A stretch of DNA of 9,250 nucleotides, taken from NCBI GenBank assembly GCA_938039345.1, contig CALHVB010000143.1:1-9250 (forward strand), written 5' to 3'. This DNA comes from an uncultured Sediminicola sp. Its GTDB lineage: Bacteria > Bacteroidota > Bacteroidia > Flavobacteriales > Flavobacteriaceae. Below the pieces are notes generated by a model. It did no database searches. It worked only from the letters and a program-made list of their open reading frames with translations, and was not told where the DNA came from. Made by a program: the position numbers and the translations under genes. Position 1 is the stretch's first letter. Every line of letters begins with the position of its first letter. Below are positions 1 through 7,233 of this stretch, one piece after another.

Positions 1-17
1 TTTAAAGTTTCCTTGTG

Positions 18-25
18 TACATTTG
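18..25 (+). promoter_or_regulatory. Bacteroidetes-type -7 promoter element ahead of the tetR-family gene
   Basis: TACATTTG is an exact match to the TAnnTTTG element recognised by the Bacteroidetes primary sigma factor. It ends only nine bases before the ATG at 35, so transcription would begin around 28-32 and leave an almost absent 5' leader. The matching -33 element would lie at or beyond the left edge and cannot be checked. The element overlaps the 6-bp palindrome TGTACA at 16-21, which could be part of an operator for the adjacent repressor, but that palindrome is too short to be convincing. Confidence 0.55.
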
Positions 26-34
26 TGTTGATTT

Positions 35-640
35 ATGAAAGAAAAAATTTTAGAAAAAGCAACAGAATTATTTTTAACACATGGTTTTAAGAGTGTTACT
101 ATGGACGATTTGGCCAATGAAATGGCGATATCTAAAAAAACTATCTATACCCATTTTGAAAATAAAACACAATTAGTAGAAGAGGCATCGTCTCATATAT
201 TTTGGTTCATTTCTAATGGTATAGACAATATTTGTACTTTAGAATTAAACCCTATTGAGGAGTTATACGAGATAAAGAAGTTTGTAATGTACCATCTTAA
301 AGACGAAAAATCGTCTCCGCAATATCAGCTTCAAAAGTATTATCCCAAAGTATATGAAGATTTAAGACAAAAACAATTTGATGTTATGCGAGGTTGCATA
401 TTGCATAATGTAGAGAAAGGAATGCAAATGGGCATATATAGAACAAATTTAAATACAGATTTTGTTTTTAGAATTTATTTCTCTGGTATTGTAAGTATAA
501 AAGATAAACAACTTTTTCCGGATAATTTATTTACCGTAAATGGTTTAATGGACAATTATTTAGAGTACCATTTACGTGGTATAGTTACCCCCGAAGGACG
601 AAAAATATTAAACGAAATTATAAATTCAAACTTAGAATAA
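35..640 (+). CDS. TetR/AcrR-family transcriptional regulator
   Basis: This 201-residue protein has the length and layout of a TetR-family repressor. The N-terminal DNA-binding domain spans about residues 2-48. Helix 1 carries the ATELFLTHGFKSVTMDDLA pattern, and the helix-turn-helix reads through MAISKKTIYTHFENK (residues 30-44), with the usual Y38-x-x-F41 recognition-helix pattern. The remaining 150 residues are a family-variable ligand-binding and dimerisation domain with no recognisable specificity. The start at 35 is favoured because the first helix of the domain begins immediately after it. The stop codon is followed directly by the ATG of the outer-membrane channel gene, so the regulator leads the efflux operon. 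By analogy with AcrR-type regulators it probably represses the operon and itself until a toxic ligand binds; this is inferred from position. The ligand is unknown. Confidence 0.93.
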   Translation: MKEKILEKATELFLTHGFKSVTMDDLANEMAISKKTIYTHFENKTQLVEEASSHIFWFISNGIDNICTLELNPIEELYEIKKFVMYHLKDEKSSPQYQLQKYYPKVYEDLRQKQFDVMRGCILHNVEKGMQMGIYRTNLNTDFVFRIYFSGIVSIKDKQLFPDNLFTVNGLMDNYLEYHLRGIVTPEGRKILNEIINSNLE

Positions 641-2041
641 ATGAGAACTACTTTTTTAGTCTTTTTTACTTTATTAATTGTAGCTGTTGGGTTTTCGCAA
701 GAACAAAACAGTAGTTACAGTTTAGAAGAGGCAATTGCATTTGCATTAGAGAATAACTATAGTGCTATAAATGCAAATAGAGATTTAATAGATGCCCAAA
801 AGCAAAAATGGGAAACTATTGCAGGGGGCTTACCACAAATAACAGGGAACATAAGTTACCAGAATCAGTTAAAGCAGCCTGTGTCTTTGTTGCCTGCTGC
901 TGCATTTGATAATACTCAAAGTACCATAGATGTGGTAAATGATTATTTTGATGCTAATCAAACTAATTTTGAGGTAAATAGCCCCGAAGGTTTTATTCCA
1001 ATTGTTTTTGGTACTAAACAACAGGCAAGTGCAACAGCTACATTGAGCCAACAAATTTTTAATGGTTCTTACATAGTAGGTGTACAAGCATCAAAAGCTT
1101 TTATTCGCTATAGTAATAACAATAAAGAAAAAACAGATTTAGAAGTACGCAGATCTGTTGTAGATGCTTATGGTAATGTATTATTAGCAAAAGAAAGTGT
1201 GCTAATTTTAGAAAGAAATAAAACAGCATTAGAAAAGAATTTAAATGAAACCCAAAAGATTTATGAAAACGGTTTGGGAGATGAAGAAAGTGTAGAGCAG
1301 TTACAGATAACATTAGCATCTATAGAAAGTCAGCTTAAAAATGCGATACGTTTAAAGGATATTACTTTAAAAATGCTAAATATAGTAATGGGATTGCCTA
1401 TAGATTCTCCTACTACTTTAAAAGAGAATTTAGATGAATTAACACAAAAGCAGTTGCAATTAGATTTGTTAAGCACAGATTTAACAATAGAGAATAATAT
1501 AGATTATAAATTAACCTATAATTTAAACGAGCAGCGATTTTATGAGTTAAAATTAGCAAAGAGTAGAGCTTTGCCAACACTAAATGCGTTTGTAAATTAC
1601 GGAACAAGTTCTTTTTCAAATTCTTTTGACTTTTTTAATGGCGATCAAAAATGGTTCGATTCTTCTATTTTAGGTTTCGATTTAAGTGTTCCAATTTTTA
1701 GTTCTTTTAAAAGAAGGGCAAGCACGCAACGTGCAAAAATTGCTTTAGAAAAAGCCAAAACACAACTTTCGGAAACCGAGGAGAAAATAAAATTACAATT
1801 AAAAAGTGCTAAAAGTAATTACACATTTGCTATAGAGGAATATGAAACTTCTAAGAATAATTTGGCTTTAGCGGAACGTATAGAAAAAAAGAATCAAATT
1901 AAATATTACGAAGGATTGGCTTCTAGTTTTGAGTTGCGCCAAGCACAAGTGCAATTATATGCAGCGCAACAAGAGTACTTACAATCTATGGTAGCTGTTA
2001 TTAATAACAAAACAGCATTAGAAATAATATTGAATAATTAA
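641..2041 (+). CDS. TolC-family outer-membrane efflux channel
   Basis: The 466-residue product resembles TolC/OEP-family channels, the outer-membrane duct of tripartite efflux pumps. Residues 1-20 form a Sec signal peptide (hydrophobic run FLVFFTLLIVAVGF, then SQ before the mature protein). There is no lipobox cysteine, so it should be a plain outer-membrane barrel. Two homologous OEP halves are visible. The first starts with YSLEEAIAFALENNYSA (residues 26-42) and leads into a long helix and a beta strand around 64-75. The second repeats the pattern from about residue 285 (NNIDYKLTYNLNEQRFYELK). Long charged helices around 190-240 and 360-440 fit the periplasmic tunnel. The ATG abuts the regulator's TAA with no gap, and no Shine-Dalgarno sequence is visible, which suggests translational coupling. 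The adaptor gene follows after 32 bp. Substrate unknown. Confidence 0.93.
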   Translation: MRTTFLVFFTLLIVAVGFSQEQNSSYSLEEAIAFALENNYSAINANRDLIDAQKQKWETIAGGLPQITGNISYQNQLKQPVSLLPAAAFDNTQSTIDVVNDYFDANQTNFEVNSPEGFIPIVFGTKQQASATATLSQQIFNGSYIVGVQASKAFIRYSNNNKEKTDLEVRRSVVDAYGNVLLAKESVLILERNKTALEKNLNETQKIYENGLGDEESVEQLQITLASIESQLKNAIRLKDITLKMLNIVMGLPIDSPTTLKENLDELTQKQLQLDLLSTDLTIENNIDYKLTYNLNEQRFYELKLAKSRALPTLNAFVNYGTSSFSNSFDFFNGDQKWFDSSILGFDLSVPIFSSFKRRASTQRAKIALEKAKTQLSETEEKIKLQLKSAKSNYTFAIEEYETSKNNLALAERIEKKNQIKYYEGLASSFELRQAQVQLYAAQQEYLQSMVAVINNKTALEIILNN

Positions 2042-2073
2042 ATCAATCAGCAAAACACTTAAATATCAAACAA

Positions 2074-3258
2074 ATGAAAAAAGTAGTACTACTATCCATT
2101 TTCGTTATTCTTCTTGCTTCTTGCGGAGAAAAAGAAAATTCTGTGAAACAGATAATTGATAGCGAAGATTTAGAGGCTATTCGTGCTAAAAGAAGTACGA
2201 TAACAGAAGAATTAAAAGCATTGGAAAGTCAAATCAGTCAACTAGATGAAGCTATCCTAGATTTAGATGATAATGCGCAGTTACCATTGGTTTCTACCTT
2301 GCGTATTAGTTCGCAAGAGTTTCATCATTATTTGGAACTTCAAGGTGATGTTATGACCAACCAAAATGTATTAGTATACCCGCAAATGGCTGGTACACTA
2401 GAGCGTGTTTATGTTAAGGAAGGTCAGCGTGTTTCAAAAGGACAAATTTTAGGGACTATTGATGATGGCGGACTTTCAAGTCAGTTAGCACAAATGAAAA
2501 CACAATTAGCTTTAGCAAAGACAACTTTTGAGCGTCAAGAAAAATTATGGAAACAAAATATTGGTTCTGAAATTCAATACCTACAAGCAAAAACACAATA
2601 TGAAGCGCAAGAGAGCGGAGTAAAACAATTGGAAAGTATGGTAGGAAAATCATCATTAAGAGCTCCTTTTTCAGGAATTGTTGATGAAATTATAAAAGAC
2701 CAAGGTACCGTAGTTAGTCCTGGGCCAGGAGCAGAAGTTTTTAGGGTGGTAAATTTAAACAGTATGTATGTTGAGGTTGAGGTTCCTGAAGCGCATTTAG
2801 CTACTGTAACTAAAGGAAAAACAGTAGAGGTTAATTTTCCAATTTTAGGAAATAGCGTTCAAAGTAAAATTAGTCAAACCAGTAATTTTATTAATCCAGG
2901 TAACCGTTCGTTTCGAGCTGAAATTCCAGTTTCAAACAAAAAAGGAAACATTAAGCCCAACCTAACCGCTGTTGCTAAAATTAACGATTACACCAACGAA
3001 AATGCAATTCTAATTCCGCAAAGTGTATTATCTGAAAATGCAACTGGTGAACAATATGTGTATGTTACTGTTACTAACGGTGATACTGAAATATTGTCTA
3101 AAAAAGTAATTATAGAACTAGGTAAAACTCAAGGAGATGCTGTTGAAGTACTTTCTGGACTTAAAGCTGGTGACAATATCATTGTAGAAGGTGCACGTAG
3201 TGTAAAAGATAACCAACCGGTTAAGGTAATTGAAACAAAGAATACAGTTAGTAGATAG
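2074..3258 (+). CDS. RND efflux pump periplasmic adaptor lipoprotein (HlyD/AcrA family)
   Basis: The 394-residue membrane-fusion protein links the inner-membrane permease to the TolC-like channel. The N-terminus is a lipoprotein signal with lipobox LASC and C17 as the lipidated residue, so the mature protein is probably membrane-anchored in the periplasm. A charged helix at about 31-66 looks like an extra N-terminal coiled coil, often seen in Bacteroidetes adaptors. The first lipoyl half-motif is at 101-130 (MAGTLERVYVKEGQRVSKG). A short helical hairpin covers 132-190, and the second lipoyl half is at about 194-227 (LRAPFSGIVDEIIKDQGTVV). Beta-barrel and membrane-proximal domains run from 230 to 385 (IPQSVL at 314-319, SGLKAGDNIIVEGA at 361-374). 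Its last codons and stop fall inside a 7-bp repeat array that continues to the next gene, so the original C-terminal tail may have been altered. Confidence 0.93.
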   Translation: MKKVVLLSIFVILLASCGEKENSVKQIIDSEDLEAIRAKRSTITEELKALESQISQLDEAILDLDDNAQLPLVSTLRISSQEFHHYLELQGDVMTNQNVLVYPQMAGTLERVYVKEGQRVSKGQILGTIDDGGLSSQLAQMKTQLALAKTTFERQEKLWKQNIGSEIQYLQAKTQYEAQESGVKQLESMVGKSSLRAPFSGIVDEIIKDQGTVVSPGPGAEVFRVVNLNSMYVEVEVPEAHLATVTKGKTVEVNFPILGNSVQSKISQTSNFINPGNRSFRAEIPVSNKKGNIKPNLTAVAKINDYTNENAILIPQSVLSENATGEQYVYVTVTNGDTEILSKKVIIELGKTQGDAVEVLSGLKAGDNIIVEGARSVKDNQPVKVIETKNTVSR

Positions 3259-3282
3259 TAGTCGGTAGTTTATAGTAATAGT
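3249..3282 (+). repeat. Left heptamer array flanking the four-helix-bundle gene
   Basis: TAGT recurs at 3249, 3256, 3259, 3266, 3273 and 3279, mostly at 7-bp steps. Read on the minus strand the units are ACTANNN-like, for example ACTATAA and ACTACCG. The array begins in the last codons of the adaptor gene, contains its TAG stop (3256-3258) and fills the gap up to the ATG at 3283. Bases 3259-3276 pair as an inverted repeat with 3657-3674 at 15 of 18 positions, counted by eye. Confidence 0.75.
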
Positions 3283-3654
3283 ATGGAGCAAGTGAAATTT
3301 GCATTTGAAGATTTAAAAGTATATCAAAAGTCACTAGATTTTATGGATGAAGTTTACAATACTTGTGAATCTTTTCCTAGAGAGGAAATCTATAAACTTA
3401 CCTCGCAATTCGCAAGGGCAGCTAATTCAATTGCTTTAAATATTGCTGAAGGGGCTGGTGACTCAAATCCACAGTTCAATAGGTATCTTCAAATATCACT
3501 AAATACTATTAAAGAATGTGTGGTATGCGTAACTATAGCCAAAAGAAGAGGTTATATAGATGAAAATACCAACTCAAAATTTAGAAAAGACTTGACCAAA
3601 TTATCAAAAATGATTACCTCTCTTAAGAAATATCTCAAAAATACTAAAGACTAA
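3283..3654 (+). CDS. Four-helix-bundle protein (23S rRNA intervening-sequence protein / bAvd-like family)
   Basis: The 123-residue protein has the hallmark pattern of this family: FEDLKVYQKSLDF at residues 8-20, a Tyr-x(7)-Phe-Pro turn (VYNTCESFPREE), then LTSQFARAANSIALNIAEGA at about 39-58, and further helices ending in a lysine-rich tail. The usual SQ-x-RRA is SQFARA here, one arginine fewer than common. Members were first seen encoded inside 23S rRNA intervening sequences, and relatives include Avd proteins of diversity-generating retroelements, which form pentameric nucleic-acid-binding bundles. The biochemical role of stand-alone members is unknown. It has no known part in efflux, although it lies in frame order between adaptor and permease, 24 bp after one and 22 bp before the other. 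Both junctions consist of 7-bp repeats in opposite orientation, and its final codons and stop lie in the right-hand array. It may be a passenger cassette. Confidence 0.9.
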   Translation: MEQVKFAFEDLKVYQKSLDFMDEVYNTCESFPREEIYKLTSQFARAANSIALNIAEGAGDSNPQFNRYLQISLNTIKECVVCVTIAKRRGYIDENTNSKFRKDLTKLSKMITSLKKYLKNTKD

Positions 3655-3677
3655 GGTCTATAAACTAAAGACTATTA
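3643..3677 (+). repeat. Right heptamer array flanking the four-helix-bundle gene
   Basis: Five contiguous 7-bp units start at 3643, 3650, 3657, 3664 and 3671. The first and fourth are both ACTAAAG, and the others fit a loose WCTANNN pattern. This makes an 11-bp exact direct repeat, ACTAAAGACTA, at 3643-3653 and 3664-3674. The array encodes the last residues (T-K-D) and TAA stop of the four-helix-bundle gene and ends on the first base of the permease's ATG. It is the inverted counterpart of the array at 3249-3282. Confidence 0.78.
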
Positions 3678-6600
3678 TGGAAAAAGCTAAAAAAAACGCC
3701 GATAAAGAATTTGGACTTTCATCATGGGCCATAAATAACCCGTCTGTAATATGGGTAATGATAGCCATTTTCTTGTTTATGGGAATCTCTTCCTATTTTG
3801 CCATGCCAAGAGAAGAATTTCCAGAAGCAGTAGAGACTAAAATTTATGTAAGTACCATTTTCCCAGGAAATACAGCGGAGGATATGGAGCGTCTTATTAC
3901 AGACCCTCTTGAGGAAAATATAAAAAATGTGAGCAATTTTGTTGATATGACATCTACATCTCAAGAAAATTACTCTATGGTAATAGTTGAGTTTGATGAA
4001 AATATTACGGTTGAAAATGCCAAGCAAGAGGTTAAAGATGAGGTAGATAGTGAAAAGGCAGGAGAAGATTGGCCTACATTTAATGGCGCTAAAGTAGAAC
4101 CAACTGTATTCGATTTAAATTTGGCAGAATCTTTCCCTATTCTTAATGTAAATATTAAAGGGGATTATCCTGTAGAAAAATTAAAAGAATATGCAGAACT
4201 TCTTGAAAAAGAAATTGAAAGTCTTGAAGAAGTAAAGCAAGTAGATATACGTGGGGCACAAGATAAGGAAGTGGCTGTTTCTGTTGATATAAATAAAATG
4301 ATGGCAGCCAAAGTAAATTTTGATAACATTATTCAGGCCATTGGAAATGGAAATATGACCATGTCTGCGGGTAATTTAGTGGCTAGCGGACAACGAAGAA
4401 CAATTCGTATCATCGGTGAAATTGAGAAGCCTTCTGAACTCAATAATTTTGTGGTAAAGAATGATAATGGTGTTGTGTATCTTAAAGATATTGCCGAAAT
4501 AAGTTTTAAAGAAGAAGATAAAAACACTTATGCACGTGAAATGGGTGAGAGCGTTGTTATGCTCGATATTAAGAAAAGGTCTGGGCAGAATGATGTTAGA
4601 GCTGTAGAGAAAATACGAGATATTGTTGCCAATGCCTTGGAAAATGATTTACCTGAAGGTCTAGAAATTACCTTTGCAAATGATAGTAGTAGTAGTACCT
4701 TAAATCAGGTTGATGATTTGGTGAACAATATCATTTTCGGAATCATTCTGGTGGTAACGGTATTAATGTTCTTTTTAGGATTTAGGAATGCCCTTTTTGT
4801 TGGGTTTGCTATTCCGATGTCTATGTTTATGTCGTTCATGATTCTTTCTGCTTTAGGCTACACATTAAATACTATGATACTTTTTGGCTTAATTATGGGG
4901 CTTGGTATGTTGGTAGATAATGGTGTTGTTGTTGTAGAAAACGTATATCGTTTAATGAGTCAAGAAGGCATGTCTAGAAGAGAAGCTGCCAAAAAAGGAA
5001 TAGGTGAAATTGCAATTCCAATTATTATTTCTACAGCTACAACGGTTGCAGCTTTTGTGCCCTTAGGAATGTGGCCTGGTATTATGGGTGAGTTTATGAT
5101 TTATTTTCCTATTACACTATCCGTAGTATTGGGTTCTTCATTATTCGTAGCAATTTTTATGAATTCGATGTTGGTTTCAAAATTTATGGAAATTGGCGAT
5201 AAAACTTTAACCTTAAAACAATTAATTCGTTTGAGTATCGTTTTAGGTGGTTTTGGTATTTTTATTCTTATTGTGGGTGGTGCTATGCGTGGCTTAGGTA
5301 GCTTAATGATAATCATTGCTTTATTGTTTTGGGTTTATAAATACTTTTTAAAACCTTGGTCAACACGTTTTCAAAAAAGTGGTTTAGTTAAACTAGAAAA
5401 CTGGTATGAAAGACGTTTAAAACATGCACTACGTGGTAAAAATGTGTACTGGTATTTCGCAGTTACTATTGTTTTACTTATAGCAGCGTTTATGGCTTTT
5501 GGTGCTTCAGTTGGAGAACAACGAACTAAAGTGGAGTTTTTTCCAGATAATACCCCCAAAGAAATATACATTTATATAGAATATCCGCAGGGGACAGATA
5601 TTGAGAAAACTAATGCGATAACAAAAGCAATAGAAGAAAAAGTTTATAATCTTATTGATGAAGATAAGTATCTTAAAAGTGGAAAAAACCTGTTAGTAGA
5701 CACGGGTGTTTCGCAAGTGGGTAAGGGTGCAGAAAATCCGTTTACAGAAGGAGGGTCTGCTGCTGAAATGCCGCACAGAGGAAAAATAACGCTATCTATG
5801 CAGCAATTTAAAGAGCGTAAAGGATTAGATTCTGAAGAATTACGCTTAGAAATTCAAAATGCTTTAGCCAATGTCTATCCTGGTGTAACTATTTCTGTTG
5901 AAAAAGATGCAGCTGGTCCACCAGCAGGGTATCCTGTAAATATTGAACTTGCTGGTAAAAATTATGATACACTTATTAGTGTGGCAGAGCGTATGCGAAC
6001 CTATATCAACTCAAAGAGTATTGATGGTATGGAAGGCTTAAAAGTAGATGTAAATAAAAGTAGCCCAGGTATGGAGGTTATCATTGACCGCCAAAAAGCA
6101 GGTGAACTAGGGGTTTCTGCGGGGCAAGTAGGGCAACAATTACGAAGGTCTATTTTTGGTGATAAAGCAGGGGTCTATAAATTAGATGGTGAAGATTATG
6201 ATATTAATGTTCGTTTTAACGAAGAACTACGTTATAATACCAGCACGCTCTTTAATCAAAATATTATTTTTAGAGACCCCAATAATGGTCAAATTAAAGA
6301 AATTCCTATTTCTGCTGTTACAAAACAGCGCAATACATCATCATTTAACGCTATAAAACATGCCAATGGAGAACGTGTTGTTACTGTTTATTCAGGTCTA
6401 AAACCAGGGGGTAATGCCAATGTTATTGTGGAGCAGATTAAAAAAGAGATGGAAAACTTTAAGGGGTTACCAAGTGGTGTAAAAATAGACTATACTGGTG
6501 AGCTAGAAGAACAAGCAAAGCAAGGCGCATTTTTAGCGGGTGCTTTCTTTACAGGTCTAGGTTTAATTATGTTAATCCTTATTTTTCAGTTCGGTGGTGT

Positions 6601-7168
6601 TTCTAAACCTTTAATAATAATGATAGCTATCTTTTTAAGCTTTATTGGTGTATTTGGAGGATTGGTTGCTACAGGTTGGCCGTTTGTAATTATGATGACT
6701 ATGATGGGTATTATATCACTTGCAGGTATTGTAGTAAATAATGGAGTAGTACTTTTAGATTATACACAAATTTTGATTGACCGTAAAAAAGTTACATTAA
6801 ATATGTCTGATGATGATTTATTATCTAAAGAAGATGTTACAGATATTATTATAAAAGGGGGTAAAGCGCGTTTAAGACCTGTAATCTTAACAGCTATTAC
6901 AACAGTATTAGGACTTATTCCTTTGGCAACAGGACTTAATATTAATTTTATAACGCTTTTTAGTAGTTTTGACCCTCAAATTTATGTAGGAGGCGATAAT
7001 GTTATTTTTTGGGGTCCATTAGCATGGACAGTTATCTTTGGACTAATTGTTGCCACATTCTTAACTCTAATTATTGTTCCTGTACTATTTAATATAGTAT
7101 ACAGGCTTAAAATTAGACTTGCAAACAGAAAAACAAATAAAAAAATAGTAATAGAAGGAGCTGCCTAG
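3677..7168 (+). CDS. Efflux RND transporter permease subunit (AcrB-like)
   Basis: The inner-membrane proton-driven pump of the tripartite system, 1163 residues against about 1030-1050 for AcrB. TM1 (about 22-42) is followed by a periplasmic porter domain (45-345), TM2-TM6 (about 352-500), TM7 (590-608), a second periplasmic domain (610-945) and TM8-TM12 (about 952-1143). TM4 reads GMLVDNGVVVVEN: D414 matches AcrB D407, while N415 replaces D408. TM10 reads GIVVNNGVVLLDY, with N1021 where AcrB has K940. These asparagines recur in non-AcrB RND subfamilies, so the pump is probably active, but its proton relay differs from AcrB's. Extra length comes from two added hydrophobic segments (about 517-536 and 540-558) between TM6 and TM7, and from insertions around TM11 (about 1034-1050 and 1091-1112), including SSFDPQIYVGGDN. 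I recall similar insertions in Bacteroidetes relatives. The family is clear; the drug, metal or lipid substrate is not. Confidence 0.95.
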   Translation: MEKAKKNADKEFGLSSWAINNPSVIWVMIAIFLFMGISSYFAMPREEFPEAVETKIYVSTIFPGNTAEDMERLITDPLEENIKNVSNFVDMTSTSQENYSMVIVEFDENITVENAKQEVKDEVDSEKAGEDWPTFNGAKVEPTVFDLNLAESFPILNVNIKGDYPVEKLKEYAELLEKEIESLEEVKQVDIRGAQDKEVAVSVDINKMMAAKVNFDNIIQAIGNGNMTMSAGNLVASGQRRTIRIIGEIEKPSELNNFVVKNDNGVVYLKDIAEISFKEEDKNTYAREMGESVVMLDIKKRSGQNDVRAVEKIRDIVANALENDLPEGLEITFANDSSSSTLNQVDDLVNNIIFGIILVVTVLMFFLGFRNALFVGFAIPMSMFMSFMILSALGYTLNTMILFGLIMGLGMLVDNGVVVVENVYRLMSQEGMSRREAAKKGIGEIAIPIIISTATTVAAFVPLGMWPGIMGEFMIYFPITLSVVLGSSLFVAIFMNSMLVSKFMEIGDKTLTLKQLIRLSIVLGGFGIFILIVGGAMRGLGSLMIIIALLFWVYKYFLKPWSTRFQKSGLVKLENWYERRLKHALRGKNVYWYFAVTIVLLIAAFMAFGASVGEQRTKVEFFPDNTPKEIYIYIEYPQGTDIEKTNAITKAIEEKVYNLIDEDKYLKSGKNLLVDTGVSQVGKGAENPFTEGGSAAEMPHRGKITLSMQQFKERKGLDSEELRLEIQNALANVYPGVTISVEKDAAGPPAGYPVNIELAGKNYDTLISVAERMRTYINSKSIDGMEGLKVDVNKSSPGMEVIIDRQKAGELGVSAGQVGQQLRRSIFGDKAGVYKLDGEDYDINVRFNEELRYNTSTLFNQNIIFRDPNNGQIKEIPISAVTKQRNTSSFNAIKHANGERVVTVYSGLKPGGNANVIVEQIKKEMENFKGLPSGVKIDYTGELEEQAKQGAFLAGAFFTGLGLIMLILIFQFGGVSKPLIIMIAIFLSFIGVFGGLVATGWPFVIMMTMMGIISLAGIVVNNGVVLLDYTQILIDRKKVTLNMSDDDLLSKEDVTDIIIKGGKARLRPVILTAITTVLGLIPLATGLNINFITLFSSFDPQIYVGGDNVIFWGPLAWTVIFGLIVATFLTLIIVPVLFNIVYRLKIRLANRKTNKKIVIEGAA

Positions 7169-7191
7169 AACTATTTAATAAAATAGAATAG

Positions 7192-7233
7192 AAAGGTCAC
7201 TAGCATTTAAAACTAGTGGCCTTTTTGTATTTT
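7192..7233 (+). terminator. Intrinsic terminator closing the efflux operon
   Basis: A 12-bp stem pairs 7192-7203 (AAAGGTCACTAG) with 7213-7224 (CTAGTGGCCTTT), with a single G-U pair and a 9-base A/T-rich loop. It is followed by a run of five T (7222-7226) and then a second T-rich tract. It begins 24 bp after the permease stop. The A-run on the 5' side means it could also work in the reverse direction, although no minus-strand gene is seen. Confidence 0.88.

Noticed and set aside
16..21. TGTACA palindrome as the TetR operator
   Set aside because: It extends to only 6 bp with no symmetric flanks, shorter than usual TetR-family operators; it is mentioned only as a possibility in the promoter entry.
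3283..3654. Possible diversity-generating retroelement because of the Avd-like protein
   Set aside because: No reverse transcriptase and no long template/variable repeat pair is visible in the window; family membership alone does not make a retroelement.
3281..3690. Similar start regions TATGGAnnAAG of the four-helix-bundle and permease genes as a target-site duplication
   Set aside because: The match is short, interrupted and at ordinary start codons rich in A, so chance is an adequate explanation.
4685..4696. Four AGT repeats in the permease gene as a phase-variable microsatellite
   Set aside because: The 3-bp unit keeps the reading frame and simply encodes serines, and four units are too few for notable slippage.
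869..5571. Several minus-strand open frames of 60-100 codons opposite the efflux genes
   Set aside because: They overlap well-supported genes, have compositions typical of antisense frames, and have no family resemblance or start signals.
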